Source: an uncultured Ruminococcus sp. (GTDB taxonomy: Bacteria > Bacillota > Clostridia > Oscillospirales > CAG-382). From it: a stretch of 13,277 nt of DNA. Below are positions 5,963 through 12,507 of this stretch, piece by piece; within the stretch, counting starts at the first letter, position 1, and every line of letters starts with the position of its first letter. The stretch spans positions 1 through 13,277 of the forward strand of contig CACZRJ010000104.1 in assembly GCA_902783535.1 (NCBI GenBank), in the 5' to 3' direction. Under the pieces are notes generated by a model. It was given only the letters and a program-made list of their open reading frames with translations. It did no database searches and was not told the origin of the DNA. The position numbers and the translations under genes are program-made.

Positions 5963-6799
5963 ATGAAGATCACATATTTGGGAACCGCGGCGGCGGAAGG
6001 CTGGCCGGCACTGTTTTGCAGATGCGAATACTGCATGAAGGCGATGAAGGCGGGCGGAAGGAACATCCGGACGCGCTCCCAGGCGATGCTCAACGACGAC
6101 CTTCTGTTCGATTTTCCGTCCGACTCGTTCCATCATATGCAGCAGAACCGGCTGGATTTTTCGGCCGTGACGGCGGTTCTGATCACGCATTCTCATCTGG
6201 ATCACTTCGCTCCGGACGACCTGCATCTGCGCAATTCCGCGTATTACGCGCACAATCTGACGTCCGATCATCTGGAGTTTTACGGAAACGAGCGGGTGAT
6301 CGAGCGCATGCAGACCGCCTGCAGGCTGCGTCCCGAGGAACCGAACGCCGACGGGCTCACCATCCACCTGGCAAAGGCATACGAACCCTTTCAGACCGGA
6401 AAGTACACGGTCCATCCGCTCAGGGCGTTCCACGCGCTTGAGGAAAACGCGCTGAACTACGCCGTCAGCGACGGGGAGAAAACGATCCTGTATCTCCACG
6501 ATACCGGCCTGCTTTACGACGACGTTTACGAATATCTCGGCGCGAATCATATCCGCGCGGATCTGGTTTCCTACGACTGCACCTACGTTGCGCTGCCTTC
6601 CGGCGGCGGGCATCTCGGCCTGGATTCCTGCCCGGTCGTCCGGAAGCGTCTGGAGGAAGCCGGCGTGAGCGACGGAAAGACGATCTCCGTCATCAACCAT
6701 TTTTCACACAACGGAAAGCTGATCCATGACGAACTGGTCCCCGTAGCGGAGGAACTCGGCTTTCTGACTTCTTACGACGGGATGGTTATCGAGTTTTGA
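5963..6799 (+). CDS. Metallo-beta-lactamase-fold hydrolase, PhnP-like
   Basis: The 278-residue protein has the two-metal hydrolase signature THSHLDH (His76, His78, Asp80, His81), with likely further ligands His157, Asp180 and His246. An early CxCxxC cluster (Cys19, 21, 24) and the GGHLG segment (215-219) match the PhnP subgroup, whose type member is a phosphodiesterase with an extra structural zinc site. The substrate here is unknown: no phosphonate (phn) genes are nearby, so a cyclic phosphodiester or nucleotide substrate is only a guess. It is cytoplasmic, with no signal peptide. The ATG at 5963 has AAAAGGTG about 9 bases upstream. It is the first gene of the operon, and its TGA overlaps a possible TTG start of queA, suggesting translational coupling. 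Confidence 0.88.
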   Translation: MKITYLGTAAAEGWPALFCRCEYCMKAMKAGGRNIRTRSQAMLNDDLLFDFPSDSFHHMQQNRLDFSAVTAVLITHSHLDHFAPDDLHLRNSAYYAHNLTSDHLEFYGNERVIERMQTACRLRPEEPNADGLTIHLAKAYEPFQTGKYTVHPLRAFHALEENALNYAVSDGEKTILYLHDTGLLYDDVYEYLGANHIRADLVSYDCTYVALPSGGGHLGLDSCPVVRKRLEEAGVSDGKTISVINHFSHNGKLIHDELVPVAEELGFLTSYDGMVIEF

Positions 6800-6825
6800 C
6801 TGCGAACGCATCTGACCGCGATCTG

Positions 6826-7857
6826 ATGCTGCGGTCGACATACAATTACGATCTTCCGAAAGAGCTCATCGCGCAGACCCCTTCCGAGAAGAGAGACGGG
6901 TGCAGGATGATGGTGGTCGACCGCCGGGAAGAAGCGATCGAGCACAAGCTGTTTTCGGATCTTCCCGGATTTCTCCGTCCGGGCGACTGTCTCGTCATCA
7001 ATGATACGAAGGTCATTCCGGCGCGGATCTTCGGGACCGCGGAAGGACATACGGGCGTCATCGAAACGGTCCTTCTGAAGCGGGAACCCGAACGCGGCGG
7101 AGAAGTCTGGCACGCGCTGACGAAACCCGGCAAAAAGACCCGCGTCGGACAGGTCATCCGCTATTCCGACGAACTGACCGGAGAGGTCATCGGGATCGGC
7201 GAAGGCGGAGCGAGGATCATCCGGTTCTCCTATGAAGGGGTCTTCATGGAACTGCTGGAAAAGATCGGGACCATGCCGCTGCCGCCGTATATCACGGAAA
7301 AACTGCAGGATCAGAGCCGGTATCAGACGGTCTACGCGAGGGAGGACGGTTCTGCCGCGGCCCCGACCGCCGGGCTCCATTTCACGCCGGAACTTCTGGA
7401 AACGCTTCAGAACGGGGGCGTCAGAGTCGCGCGCGTGCTGCTGCACGTCGGACTCGGCACATTCCGCCCCGTCAAGGAAGACAACATTCTCGATCACGAA
7501 ATGCACAGGGAATTCATTCGCGTGACGAAGGAAGCGGCGGACGTCATCAATTCCGCAAAGGCGAACGGAGGCCGCGTCATCGCGGTCGGAACGACGTCGG
7601 TGAGAACGCTGGAATCCGTTGCGGACGACTCCGGCGCGATCCGCCCGTTCGAAGGAGAGACCGGCATTTTCCTGTATCCGGGATGCAGATTCAAGGCGAC
7701 GGACGGGATCATAACGAATTTCCATCTCCCGGAAAGCACGCTGATCATGCTTGTCGCCGCTTTTGCCGGCTATGACCTGACCATGAAGGCATATGCCGAG
7801 GCGGTGGAAAACAGATATCGCTTCTTCTCGTTCGGCGACTGCATGCTCATCATCTGA
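6826..7857 (+). CDS. queA: S-adenosylmethionine:tRNA ribosyltransferase-isomerase QueA
   Basis: QueA transfers and isomerises the ribose of S-adenosylmethionine onto 7-aminomethyl-7-deazaguanine at tRNA position 34, making epoxyqueuosine. The protein is full length (343 residues from this start), with family blocks YNYDLPKELIAQTP near the start, CLVINDTKVIPARIFG, SAAAPTAGLHFT, LHVGLGTFRPV, GTTSVRTLES and the C-terminal TNFHLPESTLIMLV. I chose the ATG at 6826 because it places the DLP motif exactly where it lies in known QueA proteins. A TTG at 6796, in the same frame and overlapping the previous stop codon (TTGA), would add 10 residues; GGGATGG precedes it, while the ATG has no clear ribosome site, so the TTG is a serious alternative. 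No other queuosine genes are in the window. It is followed by miaA, another anticodon-loop modifier. Confidence 0.95.
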   Translation: MLRSTYNYDLPKELIAQTPSEKRDGCRMMVVDRREEAIEHKLFSDLPGFLRPGDCLVINDTKVIPARIFGTAEGHTGVIETVLLKREPERGGEVWHALTKPGKKTRVGQVIRYSDELTGEVIGIGEGGARIIRFSYEGVFMELLEKIGTMPLPPYITEKLQDQSRYQTVYAREDGSAAAPTAGLHFTPELLETLQNGGVRVARVLLHVGLGTFRPVKEDNILDHEMHREFIRVTKEAADVINSAKANGGRVIAVGTTSVRTLESVADDSGAIRPFEGETGIFLYPGCRFKATDGIITNFHLPESTLIMLVAAFAGYDLTMKAYAEAVENRYRFFSFGDCMLII

Positions 7858-7892
7858 TCGCAATCCGATCATCAGTCAAAGGAAGACGGACA

Positions 7893-8816
7893 ATGGTTCA
7901 TCATTTGAATTATCCGGACGGATCCGGGAGCCCGGAGGACCGTCTGCCGGAAGTCATCGCGGTCGTCGGACCGACGGCCATCGGGAAAAGCGCGTACGCC
8001 CTGGAACTCGCAAAAGCCTGCGGGGGCGAGATCGTCAGCGGAGACTCCATGCAGGTCTACAGAGGGATGGATATCGGAACGGCAAAGGCCGGCCCCGGGG
8101 AGCGGAAGGAAATCCCGCACCATCTCCTTGACATCGCTGAAATCGATGAGGCTTTTTCGGCCGGAAAGTTTCTCGACTGCGCGGAAAAAGCGGTCCGGGA
8201 CATCCTGTCGAGGGGAAAGACTCCGGTCATTTGCGGTGGAACGGGGCTGTACATCGAGCTGCTGCTGACGGGGAGAAAACTCTCCGACGGAACGCCGGAC
8301 GAACGTCTCCGGGCGGAGCTGTTCGACTACGCGGAAAAGCACGGCGCCGAAGCGCTGCACGGCATGCTCGCTGAGGAAGACCCGGAAGCGGCCGCCGCGA
8401 TCCATCCGAACAACGTCAAAAGGGTCGTGCGCGCGATCGAGATCTGCAGAAGGTCCGGCATGACGAAAACGGAAGCGGATAGACGGAGCAAAGAAACGCG
8501 GCAGTCGTTCTCCTCCAGAGTCATCCGGATGACCTGCAGAGACAGGGAAGCGCTGTATGAGCGGATCGAGCGCCGCGTCGACGAAATGTTTTCCCGCGGC
8601 CTGGAGAACGAGGTCAGAGAACTGTGCGCGCGGGGGCTCCGCGAGTCGCCGACGGCATCGCAGGCCATCGGGTACAAGGAATTCTATCCGTATTTCGACG
8701 GACTGATTTCGATCGGGGACGTGCGCGCCGCGATCGTCGCAAATACGAGACATTACGCAAAAAGGCAGGAAACCTGGTTCAGGAGAATGCATGCGGACGA
8801 AACTGTTTTCGTCTGA
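7893..8816 (+). CDS. miaA: tRNA dimethylallyltransferase MiaA
   Basis: MiaA prenylates adenosine 37 of tRNAs reading codons that start with U, using dimethylallyl diphosphate. The 307 residues hold the P-loop-like GPTAIGKS (26-33), the DSMQVYRGMDIGTAK block (51-65), GGTGLY (115-120), and the C-terminal YAKRQETWFRR (288-298) that helps hold the tRNA. A tail of about 20 residues precedes the usual start of the family (VIAVVGPT). The ATG at 7893 is preceded by AAAGGAAG at 9 bases. The gap from queA is 35 bases with no terminator, so the two are probably co-transcribed. In many Clostridia miaA is followed by hfq; here a HlyD-like gene follows instead. Confidence 0.96.
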   Translation: MVHHLNYPDGSGSPEDRLPEVIAVVGPTAIGKSAYALELAKACGGEIVSGDSMQVYRGMDIGTAKAGPGERKEIPHHLLDIAEIDEAFSAGKFLDCAEKAVRDILSRGKTPVICGGTGLYIELLLTGRKLSDGTPDERLRAELFDYAEKHGAEALHGMLAEEDPEAAAAIHPNNVKRVVRAIEICRRSGMTKTEADRRSKETRQSFSSRVIRMTCRDREALYERIERRVDEMFSRGLENEVRELCARGLRESPTASQAIGYKEFYPYFDGLISIGDVRAAIVANTRHYAKRQETWFRRMHADETVFV

Positions 8817-8838
8817 GAAAGCATTCCGACCCGACCGG

Positions 8839-8876
8839 AAAGGAGAGCGGCCGTCTGGCCGGACAACAGAATCGTG
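8839..8876 (+). promoter_or_regulatory. Unusual ribosome binding site with a hairpin between SD and GTG start
   Basis: A strong Shine-Dalgarno AAAGGAGAG (8839-8847) lies 26 bases before the GTG start at 8874, too far for normal use. Between them CGGCC (8848-8852) and GGCCG (8857-8861) form a 5-bp GC hairpin with loop GTCT, directly abutting the SD. Folding it would cut the effective distance to about 12 bases. No other in-frame start codon lies between the SD and 8874. Confidence 0.5.
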
Positions 8877-10148
8877 AAAAAAAGAATCGCGACATTTTTC
8901 ACCCAGTTCGGCGCGGTCGTCGTGATCGTCGGACTGACCATATATCTCGTGGTGCAGATGACGCTCGGGATCGGCGAGGTCGTCGAGACGGAGTACACGA
9001 CATATACGTCGTATACGAAGGTCCAGAATCTCCAGGGATTCATTTTCCGGGACGAGACGCCGGTCTTCAGCCCTTCGGAAGGGGCAAACTGCTACCTGGC
9101 GGAAAACGGCGAGTGCGTCGCGAAAGGCGACGTCGTCGCGGTCACGTATTCCGACATCAGCGATGTGGACGTTCAGGAGCGGATCACGAAGATCGACGGC
9201 ATGATCCGTCTGCTCGAGCAGTCCCAGATTTCCGCCGGCGCGTCCACGACCGACCTTTCCATGCTGGACGGCAATATCCAGTCCCTGACGCTGGACATCC
9301 TGCGGGACGTCGACGAGGACAATCTGGCGAAAGCCTTGCGGAAGGAAGAGACGCTCTGGATCCAGATGAACCGACGCCAGAGCCTGCTGAACGCCGAAAC
9401 GGTCAGCTACGGGACGCGGATCAATCAGCTCAAGGCGGAAAAACAGAGCCTGGAAGACTCTCTGCGCGGGGACGCCGTCCGCGTCACGACCGCGAAGCCC
9501 GGATATTTCTATACGACCGTGGACGGGTACGAAGAAACATTCACGATGACGGCGCTGGCGGATCTGACGGTCGACGGATTCGAAGACATGTGCAGATCGA
9601 ATCCCGACGAACGCATTCTGGAGGACGCCTGCGGAAAACTGATCACTTCCTCCGAATGGTTCCTGGCGGTCATCGTCGACAGAAGGACCGCGGGACTGTA
9701 TCAGGACGGGAACGCCTACGAGGTGATCTTCCCGTATTCGGGGAGCGTTTCGCTGCAGATGAAACTGTACAAAAAAGTCTCGCATACGGAAAAAGACAAG
9801 GTGATCCTCGTGTTCTCCTCCCGCGAGATCCTGAGCGATTTCGACTTCACGAGGAACCAGACCGTGCAGCTCGCGCTCGGCCATTACGAGGGCATCCGCG
9901 TCAGCGCGAAGGGACTCCGCATGCTGGACGGCGTCGTCGGATGCTACGTCCTGAACGGATCCGTCGTGACCTTCAAACAGGCGGAGATCCTTTACCAGAC
10001 GGACGATTACGCCATCTGCGAGGTCCCGAAAAACGCGTCTACGGGAAAACGGACGAACCGCGCGGAGATCTCGCCGACGCAGCTTTCGCTCTATGACACG
10101 GTCATCCTGTCCGCGAGCGATCTTTACGTCGGAAAAGTGATCAAGTGA
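8874..10148 (+). CDS. HlyD-like membrane-anchored protein of the division cluster
   Basis: The 424-residue protein has a short basic N terminus, one membrane segment (about 11-31) and a large extracytoplasmic part. From about 40 to 100 it shows a barrel-sandwich-like segment (LQGFIFRDETPVFSPSEG, then VAKGDVVAVTYSD), as in the lipoyl-like domain of HlyD/membrane-fusion proteins. Helical heptad-like sequence follows (about 103-200), then a second beta-rich half that resumes at KPGYFYTTVDG and ends VILSASDLYVGKVIK. Genes of this type, annotated as HlyD-family adaptors, often sit beside ylmE-sepF in Clostridia, with no transporter partner; none is present here either. Its role is unproven, possibly linking the envelope to the division site. 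It starts at GTG with an odd ribosome site (see 8839-8876) and ends 34 bases before ylmE. Confidence 0.8.
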   Translation: MKKRIATFFTQFGAVVVIVGLTIYLVVQMTLGIGEVVETEYTTYTSYTKVQNLQGFIFRDETPVFSPSEGANCYLAENGECVAKGDVVAVTYSDISDVDVQERITKIDGMIRLLEQSQISAGASTTDLSMLDGNIQSLTLDILRDVDEDNLAKALRKEETLWIQMNRRQSLLNAETVSYGTRINQLKAEKQSLEDSLRGDAVRVTTAKPGYFYTTVDGYEETFTMTALADLTVDGFEDMCRSNPDERILEDACGKLITSSEWFLAVIVDRRTAGLYQDGNAYEVIFPYSGSVSLQMKLYKKVSHTEKDKVILVFSSREILSDFDFTRNQTVQLALGHYEGIRVSAKGLRMLDGVVGCYVLNGSVVTFKQAEILYQTDDYAICEVPKNASTGKRTNRAEISPTQLSLYDTVILSASDLYVGKVIK

Positions 10149-10182
10149 CGGAGTACTCAGAAGGAGGGCGGAGAAACCGGAC

Positions 10183-10854
10183 ATGTACGGACGAGACGAA
10201 ATAAGAAAGAATATTGAGAGGATCCTTTCCGAACTGGACGGGCGGGCGGAACTGCTCGCCGCGACGAAAACGATCCCCGCGGACATCATCAATTACGCTC
10301 TGGAATGCGGCGTCCGGACGATCGGAGAAAACAGAGCGGATGAACTGCTGGAAAAATACGACGCCATCCGAAAGGAAGGCATCGAGATCCATTTCATCGG
10401 ACATCTGCAGAGAAACAAGGTGAAAAAGATCATCGACAAGGTCTCCATGATCCACTCGCTGGATTCGTACGAGCTTGCATGCGAGATCGAAAAGCAGGCG
10501 GCGGAACGCGGTCTGCGCATGCGCGTTCTGATCGAGATCAATCTCGCTTCGGAGCCGTCCAAGTCCGGTCTCCCGATCGAAGAGGTCAGACCGTTTCTCG
10601 ATCGGATCCGTCCGCTGACGCATCTGATCCCCTCGGGACTGATGGCCGTCCCTCCGAAAACGGACGATCCGGAGGACAATCGGAAATTATTTGAAAAAAT
10701 ATCTCAATTATTTATTGACATATTGCATGAAAATGAGGATAATAGGGAATGGAGATATTTATCCCTCGGAATGAGCGGCGACTATCTCCCCGCCGTCGAG
10801 TGCGGCTCGAACCTGGTCCGGATCGGAAGCGCGATCTTCGGGCCGAGGACGTGA
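10183..10854 (+). CDS. ylmE: Pyridoxal phosphate homeostasis protein YlmE/YggS
   Basis: This is the PLP-binding barrel protein of the YggS/PROSC family, which buffers PLP in the cytoplasm and has no known catalytic activity. The 223-residue length is normal. The PLP lysine is Lys29 in AATKTI; other family blocks are IGENRADELL, HFIGHLQRNK, NLASEPSKSG and the C-terminal LSLGMSGDYLPAVECGSNLVRIGSAIFG, which binds the phosphate. The ATG at 10183 follows AAGGAGG (10161-10167) and a closer GGAG. Codons between about 10675 and 10760 turn sharply AT-rich (TTA, ATA, ATT, AAT), unlike the rest of the gene. The encoded residues still fit the family, and this patch holds a promoter for sepF (10715-10743). 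Confidence 0.94.
   Translation: MYGRDEIRKNIERILSELDGRAELLAATKTIPADIINYALECGVRTIGENRADELLEKYDAIRKEGIEIHFIGHLQRNKVKKIIDKVSMIHSLDSYELACEIEKQAAERGLRMRVLIEINLASEPSKSGLPIEEVRPFLDRIRPLTHLIPSGLMAVPPKTDDPEDNRKLFEKISQLFIDILHENEDNREWRYLSLGMSGDYLPAVECGSNLVRIGSAIFGPRT
10715..10743 (+). promoter_or_regulatory. Internal promoter in ylmE driving sepF-ylmG-divIVA
   Basis: TTGACA (10715-10720), 17 bases, GATAAT (10738-10743): 6/6 and 5/6 to the sigma-A consensus. Upstream, 10684-10714 is an A/T-rich run resembling an UP element. It lies within the ylmE reading frame. The predicted start is near 10750, giving a sepF leader of about 170 bases. Confidence 0.72.
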
Positions 10855-10922
10855 ACGGACGAAGGCGGAAATGAAATTTTGAAAAAAAGAATCTGATAAA
10901 AGAATATCACGGAGGAAATACC

Positions 10923-11360
10923 ATGGGATTTTTCAATCGCGTAGGTGAAATGTTCAAAGGAGAAGACAACTACAATCAGGAAGAAGAAGAGAATTTCCAG
11001 GAAGAAGAAGTGCAGCCTCAGGCTGAAGCGAGACCCGCAGCGCCCGCTCCGAAGACGACGAACATCGGCGGCTCCAGCGCAGCTCTGGAAATGAAGGTCG
11101 TGAAGCCGGAGAACTTCGGCTCTGCCGTCGGCATCGGCGAGCATCTGCTTGCGAGACGCACCGTCGTCATCAACTTCGAAGAAACCAACAAGGAAACCGT
11201 CCGCCGCATCCTGGACTTCCTGGGCGGCGTGGTCTTCGCGATCGAAGGCAACATCAAGAAAGTTTCCGACGCCACATACATCGTCACCCCGAAGAATGTG
11301 GACGTTTCGGCTGAAGCCGCAGCGCAGCCCGAAGAACCGAAATCCAGAGAACTGTTCTGA
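10923..11360 (+). CDS. sepF: Cell division protein SepF
   Basis: SepF anchors FtsZ filaments to the membrane and forms rings that organise the septum. The 145 residues show the expected parts: an N-terminal amphipathic membrane-binding helix (MGFFNRVGEMFK), an acidic then Pro/Ala-rich linker (13-50), and the SepF core (about 56-127) with KPENFGSAVGIGEHL, RRTVVINFEETNKET and RILDFLGGVVFAIEG, whose glycine pair lies at the dimer/polymer interface. An acidic tail follows. GGAGG lies 8 bases before the ATG. It is likely made both from the upstream operon promoter and from the internal ylmE promoter. ylmG follows after 24 bases. Confidence 0.96.
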   Translation: MGFFNRVGEMFKGEDNYNQEEEENFQEEEVQPQAEARPAAPAPKTTNIGGSSAALEMKVVKPENFGSAVGIGEHLLARRTVVINFEETNKETVRRILDFLGGVVFAIEGNIKKVSDATYIVTPKNVDVSAEAAAQPEEPKSRELF

Positions 11361-11384
11361 TTTTCGCAGAGATAGGAACCTGTC

Positions 11385-11657
11385 TTGGCGGTTCTTGAAA
11401 TACTGGAAGCCTCGGTGCTCGGACTTCTGAGCGCCATGGGCTATGTGATTCTCGCACGGTGCATCATGAGTCTGTTCGCATCGGAAGAATCCAAAGTCTA
11501 CATGTTCTGCTGCGCGGTGACCGAGCCGGTCGTTGCGCCGGTGCGGAGTCTCCTTGAACGGATTCCGCTTCTGGAGAATTCGCCGATCGACTTCTCCTTC
11601 ATGGTCACATATCTACTTCTTACGATCTGCAGACTGATCCTGCTTTCCGTTTCCTGA
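11385..11657 (+). CDS. ylmG: YggT/YlmG family membrane protein
   Basis: The 90-residue protein has two membrane segments (about 8-30 and 70-88) flanking the family hallmark VRSLLERIPLLENSPIDFSFM, where the (V)R..L...iP......DFS pattern is recognisable. The family is linked to division and envelope integrity in Firmicutes and to thylakoid or nucleoid organisation in plastids and cyanobacteria; the molecular function is unclear. I read the start as TTG at 11385, with AGGA about 9 bases upstream; there is no earlier ATG in frame after the sepF stop, and an ATG further in would cut the first membrane segment. It is followed by a hairpin region and divIVA, with no ylmH between. Confidence 0.9.
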   Translation: MAVLEILEASVLGLLSAMGYVILARCIMSLFASEESKVYMFCCAVTEPVVAPVRSLLERIPLLENSPIDFSFMVTYLLLTICRLILLSVS

Positions 11658-11667
11658 AAAAGGGGAC

Positions 11668-11694
11668 GGAAAGCGGACTTTCCTGCGCTTTTTT
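11668..11694 (+). terminator. Weak terminator or attenuator between ylmG and divIVA
   Basis: Two mutually exclusive stems overlap here: GGAAAG (11668-11673) with CTTTCC (11678-11683), and AAAGCG (11670-11675) with CGCTTT (11686-11691). The second runs into TTTTTT (11689-11694), like a weak intrinsic terminator, and the first would block it. The gap to the divIVA start is only 35 bases, and I see no convincing promoter in it, so partial readthrough is likely. Confidence 0.5.
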
Positions 11695-11729
11695 GTATCA
11701 TTTTTTTCGCATAGAAAGGGAGGACAGCC

Positions 11730-12437
11730 ATGCTCGCTCCACATGAACTGAAAGGAAAAACATTTTCGAAGGCGGTCAGAGGATACAATGCCGCCGAAGT
11801 GGATGAATATATCGAATTCCTGATCGCCCAGTATTCCGACGTCTACCGGGAGAACAACGAACTGGAAAGAAAACTCCAGATCGTCGTGACCAATCTGGAC
11901 GAGATCAAGGACGAAGAGGAATCCATCCGCAGCACGCTTCTGTCCGCGCAGAAGATGGCCGACAAGATCGTCCAGGACGCCCACGAGCGCTCCGACATCA
12001 TCACCGGCGCCGTCAAAGAACGCTGCGATGCCGTCATTGCCGAGTTCAAAGAACAGATGCGCGCGGAAAAAGAGGAGATGTGGGAACTCCGCTCCCGCAT
12101 CGTCGATTTCAAGAAGCAGCTGTTCGCGATGTACAAAGATCACATCGAGGACATCAAGAGCGTCTCCGTGAACGAGATCGACGACATCGTGCTTCCGAAC
12201 GAGGAAACGCTCGTCACCCGCATTTTCTCGGACGTGAAACAGGGCATCGACGAAGACGCCGCGAAAGCCGCCCTCCGGAAGAAGGACGAGCTGGAGGAAG
12301 AACCGATCCTCATCCGGAACGAAGAGCCCGTGCAGGAACCGGACGCCAGGGCGCCGGAACTGACCGGAGACGAAAAGGCCGCGGAAGAGGATTTCCTCAA
12401 CCAGGTCCTGAACGAGAAGAAACCGGAAGAAGAATAA
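11730..12437 (+). CDS. divIVA: Division-site/pole protein DivIVA
   Basis: DivIVA senses negatively curved membrane at the septum and poles and recruits partners there. The 235-residue protein has the conserved N-terminal domain (1-55: LAPHELKGKTFSKAV, then RGYNAAEVDEYIEFL, the family signature), where exposed residues insert into the membrane. A long coiled coil follows (about 35-150). The C-terminal tail from about 175 is highly acidic and disordered, ending KKPEEE, and is longer than in the shortest homologues. GGGAGGA lies about 7 bases before the ATG. It sits directly between ylmG and ileS, the usual order except that ylmH is absent. Related proteins such as GpsB are shorter, so DivIVA is the better call. 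Confidence 0.93.
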   Translation: MLAPHELKGKTFSKAVRGYNAAEVDEYIEFLIAQYSDVYRENNELERKLQIVVTNLDEIKDEEESIRSTLLSAQKMADKIVQDAHERSDIITGAVKERCDAVIAEFKEQMRAEKEEMWELRSRIVDFKKQLFAMYKDHIEDIKSVSVNEIDDIVLPNEETLVTRIFSDVKQGIDEDAAKAALRKKDELEEEPILIRNEEPVQEPDARAPELTGDEKAAEEDFLNQVLNEKKPEEE

Positions 12438-12507
12438 CGACCGAACCGATAGAAAGGATGTTTTGCCGGACGGAGAGACGACGCGCGCCCGGACCGGGAT
12501 AATTCAT

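Noticed and set aside
7872..10292. Very long open frame on the minus strand opposite miaA and the HlyD-like gene
   Set aside because: It lies antisense to well-supported genes, has Arg/Asp/Val-rich low-information sequence typical of the reverse frame of GC-rich genes, and matches no family.
12438..12507. T-box leader before ileS
   Set aside because: The gap is 70 bases, with no T-box motif and no terminator/antiterminator pair.
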